Shown here: positions 14,902 through 29,200 of the stretch, piece after piece | How the letters are laid out: each line of letters opens with the position of its first letter | Numbering within the stretch: the stretch's first letter is position 1 | Assembly: GCA_013396655.1 (NCBI GenBank) | Contig: WBMV01009291.1 | Span: forward strand, 197,880 to 261,879 | Reading direction: 5' to 3' | Length of the DNA: 64,000 bases | DNA from: Campylorhamphus procurvoides | Lineage: Eukaryota; Chordata; Aves; Passeriformes; Dendrocolaptidae | Translations under genes and position numbers: made by a program | The notes under the pieces: generated by a model | The model's input: only the letters and a program-made list of their open reading frames with translations | Databases searched by the model: none | Told to the model about the DNA's origin: nothing

Positions 14902-17008
14902 GTAAGTTTTTCCCTAATACACTAAATCGAGGGTAATAAGAATACCACTCCTGTAAATATGTTATTGAGGAAAGATACAGCTGATGTGGTAGAAGAGCAG
15001 AACTGCATTAGTTTTTGTCCTGCCTCTCCATCTTCTCATTTCTGATGTAGGATGATTACTGTGCTGGTGGCTCTTGGCATGTGAGCGTGAAACTCTCCTT
15101 GCCACTGCACCTCTGCTTTACTGAGATGTTGCTACCCTGAAAGTGTCTTGCTGTGACTTGTGGATATGCTGATGTGTCACTTGTCTACTTGAAGAACATA
15201 CTTTGAGATTGCCCTTTAAAAGATCTTCTGTCAATTACTTATTTTTGAGTAGATGGAAACTGTAAGTGAATATGCCCCTTAAGACCCACTCCAACTATGC
15301 AAATATAAACATTGCAAACACTCCTAACTTGCCAGGCTCATTAGGATGGGCATTGCTTGGGTAGCAAGAAGCTTGCATTGATGAGTTGGGCCCCTAAATC
15401 ACTGGAGATGATATAAAGTTGCTTGGTCTTTGCTAGTTGAGAAAGTGCTAGTCAGCAGTTTTTTGTTTGGTGTGTTGTTTTCCCCCCTCACCCCCCCATT
15501 CTTACTGTGGATTAAAGCTTTGAATTCATGTTCTCTGCTGTCTTTTGAGTTGGCTGGTTTTGCTCAAAACAACTACGTAAAATTAAAGGTAGGGAGGATT
15601 TGGGAAGGCAGCTTTTCTTGTGTCCTGGCTTGCTTTGAAGATTATTCTTTACTACTTACACCCTTTCAGTAAGAATGTAGCTACTTAAGCTACCTGCACG
15701 AAGTATTTGAAAAGGCACTAGGAGTGTCTTTGAGGGATTTTGAGAAGCTGATCACAGTACCCTGATGTCTGTAGCAGTAGTAGCAGTAACCTGCATGTAG
15801 CAGAAAAAACTTAGTTCTCCCCTGTGTGTAGGAACTTCCCACTTGACCAGTGAGGGAGTTCCTTTAATTATATTTCAAAAAGTGTATTTAGGCTTCTGTG
15901 TGTTCTGTGTGTTGCAGAAATTCTGACCACAGCTAATTTCAGCCCTTCTTAGCCCCTCTTTAGAAAGTTGCAGAAAGGATTGTTTTGTCTTATGATACAG
16001 GCCAAGAGCTTGCATATTTACGGCTCTTCATCTCTGAAAAGAGACGATATCTCCCAGAGCAACTTCAAGAGAAGGAGGATTGATCCGCTCTCTGATCTGT
16101 TTGTACACATTGGCAAAAAGGGAATGAGGATGGAGGATGCTTCTGAATTGTTCTTTTGCTAAGGAAAAGGTTTATATGAAACCAGATATTGTCAGGGTTC
16201 CCTCGATGAGAGTTGATTTGCTTGTGTCTGCTTCTTAGATTTTGTGCTTTTTCCAGTGCATCTTTTAAAGGAGGGATTGATAAGTAAAATGCCAAAAATT
16301 ATCTTGAAAAAAATTATCCTTGTCTATGTTCCTTTGTTAAATGTCTTTGTGTGGTATGCTACTGTCTACCTTTTTTTAATTTTTAAGATACATGCCAAGC
16401 TTGACTGTCTTGGTAAGCAGCCCTGATCAGGGGGTCTGGCTTTCTTCTACATAATCGCAGTTGTGTAGGTCTGAGTAGACAAATACAAGGAACCTATAGG
16501 GAGGCCAAGAATAGGTCTATACCATGATTGCTTTCTATGATGCTTCTGCTGACTTAGGAAGTTAATTAACTGCCCCTGTCAGTGGATAGTTGTTTCAATG
16601 TCTGTTATGCCTATAATAAAGATGCTTTCAGCTTTAATCATTCTGTTTCTAGAGTGAGTCCTCAAAACAGTTTTGCTAGAGGGATAAGAAAAAGTTGAGA
16701 GTAAATGTGACTCCCCTTTTTATAAGAGCATTTTATACCATCTTGCCTTTTTCCAAATTCCTGATCACATTTGAGTGTAAGACTGTGTTCTGGTTGAGTG
16801 CTTGCCAACAGGAGCCATAGGGCTGAAGCTGAAAATGGGCAACGTAGTGTTTTTCCTTGCTGCCAAGGGTTGTGCGATCTTGAGTTACTACTCTTACATC
16901 TCATCTGATCTCAGATGCACTAAACACATCTGAGAAAATTTGCTGGCTAGAACAGGAATTACTCTTGATCTCTTTGACTAATGAAAGCAAACGTTTTTCT
17001 TTCAATAG
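14902..17008 (+). other. ATP8A2: ATP8A2 intron
   Basis: Phase-2 intron of 2107 bp. It contains C-rich runs at 15482-15497 and a protein-like open frame at 15968-16162 that does not fit the splice phase. The intron ends in a tandem TAG-CAG-CAG acceptor. Confidence 0.85.
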
Positions 17009-17078
17009 CAGCAGGAAGAGAATGTCGGTGATTGTTCGAACTCCAGCAGGACAGCTACGTCTCTACTGCAAGGGGGCT
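17009..17078 (+). CDS. ATP8A2: ATP8A2 exon: [11 protein letters not shown] and KGA nucleotide-binding motifs
   Basis: 70 nt. The first base completes the split Ser codon and 23 codons follow. The peptide begins [20 protein letters not shown] and ends KGA. RKRMSV and the Lys of KGA line the ATP pocket of the N domain (family knowledge). The start follows the TAG of a TAG-CAG-CAG series because that gives FSSSRKRM with the mammalian length; use of the next CAG would remove one Ser. The donor GTAAGT is perfect and the end is phase 0 after KGA, with Asp supplied by the next exon. Confidence 0.95.
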
Positions 17079-18444
17079 GTAAGTAATTATGCTGCCTAAT
17101 GGAGAACTAACACTACCAGTTATTGTTTCAACAGCTGTGGCTGATGCTGGCATTTCATGTCTCATACATAATAACCTGTTGGCTTTCTATTTAGGACCAA
17201 GTGATTTAAGAGAGCTGTCATTCCTCCTCTGACTCGTTTTGCAGGCAGGAAGATTGCTAGGCTTTCTACTGCCCAGTTAAAATCCAGAAGCTCATGGGAG
17301 CAGTACTTTTACTTCAGCAAAGTCAACATTTCACCCATCTGTGCAGCAGGACTTCAGGAGCTGGACTAAGTGCTGTTGTCTGAATTTAAAATACTAAAAT
17401 CTGTTTGCAAGTGGTTGACTGTTGACCTGCCTCTCTTGCATCCCTACACCTACTGTTATCTGTCATCGTGACTTGCTCCATGTTGTGCTTCTGTCTTCAC
17501 TGACAAGAGCAATAACTTACCACAGTACAAAGAGTGCAAAACTAGCATTGTCCACAGCCAGAGAGTGGTTCTAATTTCAGTGGAAAACCATGGAGCTGGC
17601 TTTTTTTCGACAGGGCAAAACTGTTTCTGACCTCTGTGAGGATCTGGTTTACTTGAATTTGTCTTGACATACAAATCTGAGTGCATTACTCTGTTGCTTC
17701 AGTTTACCTTCTCTGATTTGATAAAGATGTGCTGGCTTCATGCTGGAGCAGTGGAAGTGTATTTAGACCACTGCCATTGTGCACTAGTTCACAGCTGTAT
17801 GTCTAGTAGGACCACAAAGATTTGCAGCTGCTTGTTGTTCATGCCATGCCTGAATTTTCACACTGTTTTTTTGGAGTGTGTCACTGGAAGGGATGGAGAA
17901 CAGGAGAGTAGTAGTACAAAAATCCTCTGATTTACTGATGAAGAAAGCTGCTGCAGGAAGAAGGTTATTTCTGAGAGAATTTTGCGATAGAATGTGATCA
18001 GTGTTTCCGCCTTTTATTTTTGAACCTGAGTGGGCATCTTTTCTAGAAAGGATTGCAGGAAACCCTTCTTTGTGAGCCTGTAGTATGTACTGAACTTAAG
18101 ACCAGACACTTGCATTTTCTGAAAGTCAAAAATTGGCTTATTAACTTAGGGAGAAATGTTCTATGCTGCCCAGTAATGGGTATCTGTTTACAGAAAGAAG
18201 GGAGGAAGGCAGGATGTGCTTCTGTCTGGTTTATTTAAAGTCAATACAGTATCTCTGCCACTGGGCACAACCCAGATGACTTAATCAAATCAGAGTCTCT
18301 AAAACCCAATTGTATGTCTTACAAATATAGTCTTGATTTTGATATTAGCAAGTCCATTCAGGTTGCTTCGCTTGAGCTTGTAAACACGTAAATGGAAACT
18401 TCATATGTAGACTTACTCTGTTGTAATGAATTTGGTTTTAATAG
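17079..18444 (+). other. ATP8A2: ATP8A2 intron
   Basis: Phase-0 intron of 1366 bp with no recognised repeat or gene. The acceptor TTTGGTTTTAATAG is T-rich. Confidence 0.85.
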
Positions 18445-19779
<1,335 letters not shown>

Positions 19780-19919
19780 GTCTGAGGACATTGTGCATTG
19801 CTTATGCAGATCTGTCAGAGAAGTCTTACAGAGAGTGGTTGCATGTCTACAATGAATCCAGTACAGTTCTGAAAGACAGGACACAGAAGCTGGAGGAGTG
19901 CTATGAGATCATTGAAAAG
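19780..19919 (+). CDS. ATP8A2: ATP8A2 exon: [13 protein letters not shown] helix, N to P domain
   Basis: 140 nt: two bases close the Gly of ATEG, followed by 46 codons ending phase 0. The peptide starts [20 protein letters not shown] and ends [15 protein letters not shown] is the conserved motif at the N-domain exit. AYADLSE and [15 protein letters not shown] residues are the ATP8A2 form, whereas ATP8A1 has AVAEISE. Residues are about 612-657. The donor is GTAGAA, weaker than its neighbours. Confidence 0.97.
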
Positions 19920-20717
19920 GTAGAACATACTTTTTTGGATGATCAGATGCAGGTTCCCGTATGTGTATTTTCCAGTGGAATTTGGGCTTTACACAGTAAA
20001 ATACACTGTTAATTTTATAGATGAGAAACTGAAAAGATGTTCTTAGACAGCAGCCTGTTCAGTCCTTAGGCTTCTCAAGTTTTAATTTGTAAACCTGAGA
20101 CAAACTTATGAATAGAAAAATCATTTCTACTTATAAATGCTTTTCACGCACATTTATCTTGCTGTTTTGTATAAGGTTGTTGTAACTTAATAAAGCTAGT
20201 ATACAAAAATTGTTGTGTTGCACCAAGTTCCCATTTACTAGGATATGGAACTAGTATATGAAGAGATATGTTCCTTTTCATGCAGCAGTCACAGTTCAGG
20301 TTTTTTGGAGGCTATTGTAGGCAAAGTGAAGTGCTCACCAAAGCCTGTAGTTGTGTGGACTGAAAAAAAGATGAAAAACTCATTCCAAGCAAATTGCGGA
20401 GCTCTTAATTTTTGAAGGGGAAAATAGCTGTCAGGGAACCCATTTGAAACTCTGATCCCATACAGAATGAAATGCTAAAATACCAACACTAGGGGCCAGT
20501 GTTTTCCTGAGCCTTGTTTATCTTGCTGGTTTCCGATATGCTGGTAGTTGCAGTCCTCACCTGCAGGTGCTTGTGCTCTTCCCCCTTGTTCCAGGTATTT
20601 CACATTCTCTTTTTTTTAGTGGTTTCTTTAAAACATAGTTTGAATTTCAATTGGTTTGTAAATTAATATTAAAATGCTGCTTAAGTTCTGTAGCACTGTT
20701 TATGTTAGTTGGGGCAG

Positions 20718-20863
20718 AGTCATACAGTGGCCTGGTTTGGAAGGGACCTGTGAAATTGAGTTCCAACCCTTCTGTCACAGGCAGGGACACCTTTCGCTAG
20801 ACCAAGTTGGTCAGAACTCAGTCCAACCTGGCCTCAAATACTTTCATAGATGGGACATGCCCA
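20718..20863 (-). mobile_element. CR1 LINE fragment, 3' end, antisense
   Basis: The + strand reads the reverse complement of a CR1 3' end: a degraded tail, then GGTTTGGAAGGGACCTG, GTTCCAACCC, AGGCAGGGACACCTTTC, TAGACCAAGTTG and CCAACCTGGCCTCAAA. About 145 bp, 5'-truncated as most avian copies are. Boundaries are approximate. Confidence 0.88.
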
Positions 20864-21917
20864 AGGAGGTTGAGAGTAGAATGGGAGTTAACTTGCACAG
20901 GGTGACAGAAAAACTCCAAGAACTCTTTTGGCAAGAGCTGAAGATTGAGTCTTTCTTTTCAAAGTAGTACCTAAAAGTCTTCATTTGTGTCACAGTGTGC
21001 CAGTAATGGTGGTTCTCTAATCCGTGATTCTGAGTAGCTCCTTCCAGCTTTCTGCTTCTTGCACTGTGCTCTTGTACTCCTGTATTCACTGGCATGAAAA
21101 ATGAACATGGCTTTAACTTTGAAGTGTGTGCTCAAACTTTAGATCACGTTTGGTCATCTACCTTCTGCCTTTTTTTGCTATTCAGTATCTTGAAAAAAAT
21201 GAACCCATGTGTGGGCTGTAGAATTGGAGTTTTGGACTTGGTGTCATATTGGCAGGCACTGTCCTTTTTATGCCTTTCCTATTAATGTTTCCTTGCTCAT
21301 CATGCCAAGGCACAGACTGTTTCCAGATGAACTGACTTGTGGCTGTAGCATTAAATATAATATATTTTAAGAGGCTGATTGTTTTTCGTCTAGGGGCTCA
21401 AATGAGAGCAAGATATCCACTTTGTCAGTCTGAGTGTTGAGATGGCTGGATCATAGTACAGGTGCACACATGGAGGTAAACTTGAATTAGCTTCCTTCCC
21501 CAGCTGTATGCTGGCTGAGAGGGCTTCAGCAGGTGCAATAGAAACCCCTGCTCAGGTAGCTCAGCCTTGCTGATCCCTGTGCTATTGTTTTAACCGCTTA
21601 ACAAGTGGTTTTGTGGGGGGAGGGGGGAGGAAAAGACAGTCTACAATTGCATACTTGGGTTGTGTTTGTAGCCTTTGAATGTTGTGGGCATCTTTAGGGC
21701 TAATGTTTCACTGGGAGGCTGTAGGATACTCTAAAGTATGATGACTAGCATGAGTTGATTCTGTGACCTTTACCAGCTGAAAATCTCATAACCAAAATGA
21801 AGCTTTGTCAAGACCTGTAACGAATGCCAGCTCCATACCTGTATGTATAACAATTTGTCCTTCTGTTGTTTAAGCATGCATAGGTTCATAAAAGCAGCAG
21901 CCGCTTTAATACCCTCT

Positions 21918-22262
21918 TCATAGAATCCTAGAAGGGTTTGGGTTCAAAGAGGCCTTTCAAGATCTAGTTCTAACACCCCCACTATGGACCAGAATACCTT
22001 TCAGTAGACCAGGTTGCTCAAATCTCTACCCAGCCTGGCCTGGAACACTTCCAGGGATGGGGTACCACCACTTCTCTTGGCAACCTGTTCCAGTGTCTCA
22101 CCACCCTTATCTTTTTCAGTTTAGAACCATCACCCCTTGTCCTGCCACAGCAGGCCCTGGTAAGCTGTCTTCCTCCATCTTTCTTATAAGCCTACTTCTT
22201 ATACAGAAAGGCCACGGTAAGGTCTTCCTGGAGTTTCATCTCCAGCCTGAACAACAGTACTT
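21918..22262 (-). mobile_element. CR1 LINE fragment, 3' end, antisense
   Basis: The block starts TCATAGAATCCTAGAAGGG and runs through TAGACCAGGTTGCTCAAA, CCAGCCTGGCCTGGAACA, TCCAGGGATGGGG, AACCTGTTCCAGTGTCTC and CCCCTTGTCCTGCCACAGCA to TCCAGCCTGAACAAC. It is the reverse complement of about 345 bp of CR1 3' region, well preserved. No intact ORF is present. Confidence 0.93.
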
Positions 22263-23160
22263 TTCCTAAATACTGCTGTTCACTTCATCTGTCGTCAGTT
22301 CTGTTGAATAATTTTCATTCCTACCAAGAATAGAAGCTGTTATGTTTTCTGTGTAATTACTGAGGGGATACAGTACACATAAACTCAATTTACATCAATT
22401 TGTGTTAAATTGAAGATCTTTGCGTGTCTAAGGAATGATTAAAATGCTTTTCAAGGTAAAAGCTGAGTAGACTGTACCTTTTGACAAGGTTTATTTCTTG
22501 GCTCATTTTTTTCCTGTAAGGTAGCCAGATCTCTTCAAGCAATTGCTTTAGAATTGCACAAGAATATGGCAAACTCTGTAATATTAAATTCATTGTATGA
22601 GACATGTTTTTCTGGCAGACATCTGTACCAGACTAGAAATACTTGGATTGATTAATGTTCATACCACTTGTATTACATCAATGTAGTGATTATATCTGTA
22701 AATAGTTGCAATAATTTTTGCTTTGAATGATTGTATCCAGTCTGTATGTACATTTTATGGACGGAAATGAGCTTAAATGATGTGATTTCAAATGATTTTT
22801 GTTTTGTGAGCTTAAATACATAAACTGTGACCACTCATGTTGCTATGGTGATTAGTGAATGCTCTATGTATATGTTCATCCATAGGCTAGCATTGAGTTT
22901 TATAACTTCAATTAATTATTCTTGAAATGTTGCCATCTTTCTGATCAGAAACACTGTTCCATTCTGTACTTCTTGAAACGTGATTTGTGTGCAGAGGAAG
23001 TAGAGTAGCCACACCAGAAATTTAGTGTATATTGCTTGTCAAAGTATAGTATTACCAATGAAAGGCAACATGCCGTCCTAATTCCTTTTTGAGTGTGTTC
23101 CAAACAGACATTTATCTTCAGAAAACAATCCTTTAACTTCTTTTCTTTTTTTTCCCCCAG

Positions 23161-23299
23161 GATTTGCTGCTGCTTGGAGCTACAGCCATTGAAGACCGCC
23201 TGCAAGCAGGTGTTCCAGAAACAATAGCCACACTAATAAAGGCAGAAATTAAGATCTGGATTCTGACGGGTGACAAACAGGAAACAGCTCTCAATATAG
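23161..23299 (+). CDS. ATP8A2: ATP8A2 exon: P domain, [10 protein letters not shown] and LTGDKQETA
   Basis: 139 nt: 46 codons plus one base of a split Gly codon. The peptide reads [20 protein letters not shown], then [34 protein letters not shown] is the P4 signature where the chain re-enters the P domain. TGDK is the catalytic motif that contacts phosphate and nucleotide. DRLQAG is diagnostic for ATP8A2, as ATP8A1 has DKLQDQ. One conservative difference is ALNIG where mammals have AINIG. The acceptor is the strongest in the window and the donor is GTATCT. Confidence 0.98.
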
Positions 23300-26200
23300 G
23301 TATCTGTCTTTCTGGTTACTCTGACTTTGTCTGATATGTAGCAGGTTACAGGTAGGATGTGCTGTGTGGAATTTTAAACAAAATCAGCCCCGTGGTTCCT
23401 CTGTACCAGGGCATGGCTTTGGAGAAGGGATTTTGTAGTGAAGTCTTCATTAAGAGTGTCAGGCTACATTCAGATCTGGGGTTTTTTCAAGGCAAAAGGG
23501 GCATTTCTGCTCTTGTTAAGTGCAGTTTTTTTATGGGGTGAATTATATGTAACCCTGCTTTCTCATAGAAACTGGAGAGCACAACCAGTCTCATGTTTCA
23601 GGTATACTGTGCATTGTGTGGAACTGGTTTAGAGATTCTTTTTCTTGCTGACTGTTGTTTCTATACTTCAGTAGAGCGTGGGATATGATGGGAGATACTG
23701 TAATGCAAAGAGTGTAACTTCCACCTTCTTTCAAACTGTCTGTGACAGTAGGTGGATGCTTGAATAATGAACCCCGCTGTCACCTTATGCACGTGTTAGG
23801 CAAGTATGTTGTGATTGTTAATGGATTTAATGGATGTGTGTTGCTGCTACTGAGTGTATAGATGGAGATCAATATGGGTTGTTTTACTGAGACATAGCCA
23901 CAATGTCCTTCCAAACCACACTCTTTGTAATGCAAAACCAATCTTGCAATGATGTGAGCAGAAAGTACAAATTAAAGTATTAGACAGGTGTGCTTAAGTA
24001 CTGATGTAATACAGTGGTGACCTAATTAAGATGTAGGTGTTTATCTGTTTGCCTGTTTTTGCAGCATAAAAATGGCGAATTTTAAGCACTTCTAAATTTA
24101 GATTGGTTATTAGTAGCAGCCCTTGAACCTAAAACATTTCTTTTTAGGTCATAAGTGTCTGATAATAGCAGTCTATATTCCCAATGTCTGTCCAGCACTA
24201 TGATTTTACTGTAAGGGTGGACTGAACTGGAGGTTCACATTGTAACTTCCATGCCATTGCAACTAGATGCTGTGCTCTTTAGGACTTTTGGTATTGTACT
24301 AGTCTTGCATTGGATATGCCACATGAGTAGGTCTCGTAAATACTTAAAACTGCAATCCTTCAGCCCTTTTTCTCTCTAGGGATGCTTACAAGGTGAATAA
24401 CTAGGGTAGCTATACCTTGTGCTGTCACAAAATCCAGCTGTGATTAAAATTTCTGAGCTATGCCTATGCTGCCATTGTGCCGTAGCCCTTCATACAACAC
24501 TAGTATTTTTCTAGGGAGTGGCTACCTAGGTCTTAACTGAGTAGAAAAGACTTGGTAAAGGAATATAGCCTGATGTAAGCACATCCTGTGCCATGCCGTG
24601 CCATCCCAGATTTCCCAAATGTAGCACTTTGGCAATATAATACCATGATGCTCTTGCATTCTTTTTGATGATTTTTCTCCCTGTCATGGTAAATCTGCTC
24701 AGAGATGGGAATACAGAGTAGCACTGTGTGGTGATCTGACATCTTGCATAAGTAAGTTGTGTTACAGAGCATGACAGGTCTGCCAGGAGCCTGAAATACC
24801 CCCAGACCTGTTGGTGTGCAGTTCTAAATGTAAAAAGCTTAAGGTGCCCCATTACTCATATAATTAGTCTTGAAAGTCAACATGAGCTCCAGAAGGCTAA
24901 AGAAATAGCTCCTTTAACAGGAGGCAGCCTAAGCTGTTAAGGTTCCACAGTTGCATTCAGATTTGCTGATTAGTCTGTTTAGATGTAAAGGTGCAGGTTA
25001 ACTTTTAACAGCATAGGTTGCTTTCACAAGCTCATGTTGACTTCACAGTTCTCTAACAGTGATGCTCTGTAACTGAACTTAAATTACCCTTTGCAGAATT
25101 TCAGACATCTGCTATTTTTTTTGTCTGGTTGGTCTGGGGCTTTTTCTACATATTTTTTTCTGTTTTGGTTGGCTTAGTGAAATTTCAGAATATCATCTGC
25201 TTGACTGACTAGAATTTTTGTGTTCTTCTCAAAACCGGATCAAGTTTCTTGTTTCTTTGTATGTTGAATTTGATACAAGGAGATGAATTAACTTGCTGAA
25301 CTGATACAGTTGTAGTAGAAATAAGGTGGATGGCTTAAATAGACAATTGATTTAAAGGTTAGTTACCTGGTTTGAATCACTGTATGCAAATTCTGCTTTC
25401 TTTACAAGCAGTAGTCAATGTGAGGAGGAAAGCATCATCTTTTGACTGAAAAAAAATGTAGCTACAGATCTTGGCATAAGTACCTAAGTTGGTACATTAA
25501 ACAACAGCATGGAGCTGGAACACAAGTAAATGAGCTTATTCTGAAGGCTGTGAAAGAGTCTAACTTCTAGCTTGTCTTTTAAAACAGTTTGTTGTTTCTT
25601 TTATTGTGGGAGATTTATTGAGGAGGATAAGCATCCCTTTTGAAATTTCTGAATAATCACTTTGTTTAGTGTACAGTTTGGTAGTAAAAATCTTGAGCTA
25701 ACTTGAAAGAGATGGTCATTAAAGTACAAACATGTGGCAGCCTTCCAGTTTTTGCGTGTAAAACATTAAAGCTGTAGTAAACATTGAACTTAAAACCCAA
25801 CCCACGTGTGCACTATGTTTCAGGTGTAAACATGCTACCTGGCAAGTAAAAAATATTTCCACTTTCTCATTGTACGTGGAGGCTCCGCTTATGGACTCTT
25901 GCTTGCTCTATGGATATGCCCACAACTCTAGAGGACTTAAGTGTTCTTGTATCTTCATAATTGTCTTCAAACAATCTGCAGATCTTCGCTGTCTTTCAGT
26001 GAGACAAACACCTGTGACTGATTTGTTTACCACCATCTTGGTGCTCAGCAGGCTCACAAAAAGTTAGAACTGCTGTATTTCCAGACATAAATTTCTTTAG
26101 GAACGGATTTGTTTCCTGGCAATAGGAATGTAGGATTTTTTCCACAGTATCCCTCCCTTGAGCAGTTGAGCTTGAGTGCTCTTACTGTATAGATTGATAG

Positions 26201-29200
26201 CTGTGAACACTGCCTTAAAATCATAGAAGGGTTTGAGGTTGGAAGGAACCTTGTGAAGACCTAGTTCAACCCTCCTGCTCTGGACAGGGACATGTTTGAC
26301 TAGATCAGGTTGCTTAAAGCTCTATCCAGCCTGGTCTCAAACACTTCCAGGGATGGGGCATCCACTGCTTGTGTGGACAAGCTGTTCCAGTCTGGCCACT
26401 CCCATTGTAAAAAATGTCTTCCCTATGCCCAGTGTAAACCTGCCCTCTTTCTGTTCGAAATGATTGGCCTTTGACTGGTCACTACAGGCCTTGGTAAAAA
26501 GTCATTCTCAGTCTTTCATGTAAGCTCCCTTTTTAAATTGAAAGGTCTTCCCAGAACCTTTTGTTCCCCAGTCTGAACAACTCCAACTCTCAGGCTGTTG
26601 AGATGTTCCATCCTGCTGATCGGTTTTGTGACCCTCCTCTGCACCCACACTAACAGGTCCATATCTGTCTTGTGCTGGGAGGTCCAGGGCTGAATGCAAT
26701 ACTGCTGGTGGGGTCTCATGTTCAATTATCATCACTCAGTATCCCCAGTTACTTCTCAGTAGGGCTGCTTTCAGTCCATTCATCCCCCTGGTCTGTCCTG
26801 ATTGATATTTGGAATTGCTGCAGCACAGGTGCAGGACCTTGCACTTGGCTTGTGGAGCTTCATTAGGTTCTGACAGGTCTACTCTTCCAGTGGATCCAAG
26901 TGCCTCCGGGTGGCATTGCTTCTCTTGAGTGTATCAGCGGCACAATTAAGCTTTGTGCTGTCTGAAGACTTGCTGAGAGTGTACTTGATCCCATTGCATG
27001 TCACTGGGGAAGATACTGAATGGTGGTGGTCCCAGAACTGACCCCCTGAGTGAGGGACACCCCTCATTACTGGTTTTCATTTGGGTGTTGGACCATTGAC
27101 TGTCACTCCTTGGCTGTTGATCTGTTGACTTGTAACTCTTTGGATACAGCCATGCAGCCAATTCCTTACCTATCTAATGGTCCCTCCATCAGACCCATAT
27201 CTTTCTAATTTGGAGGTAAGAACAATTGGTGAGCTATACTTTTTTTTCAGCTGAGGAAACTGAAGCAATGCCAGCACACTTGTATATATCCCTATGGAAA
27301 TTTGAGCAGGGCACATATGCCCTCTCTAAACACAGAGGATAATCATTCTTGCCTTAGATGCTGGATTCTGTATGCCTGCAGTGCGAATGTGCCCGTGGGC
27401 TATGATCTTGAACTCTGGTTCAAGCAATCTTTCTCGCAGGACACTTGAAGGGAAGCGAGTCCCAGAAGTACCTGATTCATCTGCTTCATGGACTTTTAGT
27501 CAGACTTTTAAATTGCAGAGCTAGATATCAACTTACAGGTGTGGATTGACATTTTATACCTGGCTTTGAACCCGCGGTTGATCTTATTCTACTCAGAAGC
27601 ATTGACAAAAATATGCACTTACGTTAGAGAATATATTTTTACTTGCTGTGTTAATATTGCCAGTAATAACTACTATAAAATTCTTATATAACTTTAAGAT
27701 ATTAGTACAAATGTCTAAGATTACTACTTGTAGTCTCACAGTTGCCAACTACTTTGCTTTATACTGGTGCTAGATTTTAACATCATCTTAGTCCTGCAAT
27801 TGTACTTAATGTATAGATCTTCTCTAAACCCTTGTTAGGCTTGATTTGCATTCTCCTATTCCAGTCTTGATCTTCCTGTTTTAATGTGTTAGTAAGATGC
27901 AAAATAGTCTTGGTTGTGAGGTAAGTTCTTCTGAATCTCTGACTTCCAAGATATACAGCAAAGCTACTGTTTTCCACCGTATTTTTTTTCCTTCTGGCTT
28001 GACTTGTAGAATGGCATCCTGCTCATTTTGAAAGAGGTAAAATGAAGCAGTGGTTTAGAAATCACAGCTTGCTATTGCAGCTGCTGTTCTAATCAAATGC
28101 TACTAGAAAATCCTTTTGAATTAGTTATGCTGAATTTAAAGCAGCCTACTGCATAAGACTGTTGCCATTGCCTGGGGAAAGAGTAACCCTAATATGGAGG
28201 GAAGTGGTTAAATTTCTAATATTCTCTTTTTCTTCTCAATAAAAATAAGGAAGTGCGTTTTCAATCTGAGACTAACTTTTAGAAATGGCAAACTGACTTG
28301 AAAGAGAAAGTCAGCATTTTGTCTAAACCTGTTGGAGGTTTGTTGTGCAGTTCTGTACTACTACTGATCCCAGGCAGAATCATAGGCTGTCTGCAAAGCT
28401 TTCATGTTTTAGGCTGCACTTGGTTAGAATATATTTCATCATTTTCCCAACAGGTATGTGTGAGTTCAGTGTCATTCTATATTGTTCTCTGAAGAGGAAA
28501 ATAAACCTTGGCTTGTTAACACAACTAAGATGAAAATGTGTTTGCAAGGTTGTACTTGATATTCGTAGTCTACACAGTTGTGAAAATGGAGAAGAAAGTA
28601 AGTGTATGCAGGTAATCAAACCTGCTGCCTGAGAGTGCCTGGCTGTGTGATACAGGCATGTCTTCCACAAAGGAAAATGAGGGATTTGCTTTCTTGACAG
28701 AAGTCACTCATGCAGGCATGTTAACCCTGGATTATACCTACAAAACTAGCCCAATTATAAAAACTCTGTAGCCTGAGGAAATGATTTGCATTGCAATTGA
28801 TGAGCCAGTATGGCCTTCCTCAGGAACTAAGAATCCCACAGAAAATTTCCTACCTCAGTTGTTCTCTCTGTTGTAAGATATGGAAAGAGGTACTTAATCT
28901 TTTTATATTGACTATGCTGTTATGCTTTTGAATCAGTTGGCCTTGCAGTGATTCCTCACTGGGATATTACTCTTACACTGCAGTAGCCTCTAGCCTTCAT
29001 TTAAGAAAAATTAAAAACTTCACAAGATCTCATTTTATTTGACAGCAATTTCTTAAACTTGCTGTAATTCATTTCTATACAAAAACACAGTAGAAATACA
29101 AACCAAGTCTGTTGCTTTTTGCTGTGTAATATAGATGAGCAGTAAAAGGTCTGTGCTTCAAAGAAATTAATTCTCTGCTGTTTTATGAAGCATACATGAC

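Larger units (their letters stand above)
19920..23160 (+). other. ATP8A2: ATP8A2 intron with two antisense CR1 fragments
   Basis: Phase-0 intron of 3241 bp. It holds CR1 fragments at 20718-20863 and 21918-22262, both antisense to the gene. The last 550 bp before the acceptor are AT-rich and unique-looking, with an RFX X-box-like word at 22839-22852. The acceptor tract TTTTCTTTTTTTTCCCCCAG is very strong. Confidence 0.85.

Noticed and set aside
20581..20600. Good pyrimidine tract with CAG/GTATTT join
   Set aside because: Strong acceptor but weak donor and a short 3.2-kb intron; not convincing as a ratchet site.
24526..24852. 108-codon open frame on the - strand in the 6.6-kb intron
   Set aside because: No family similarity and no supporting signals.
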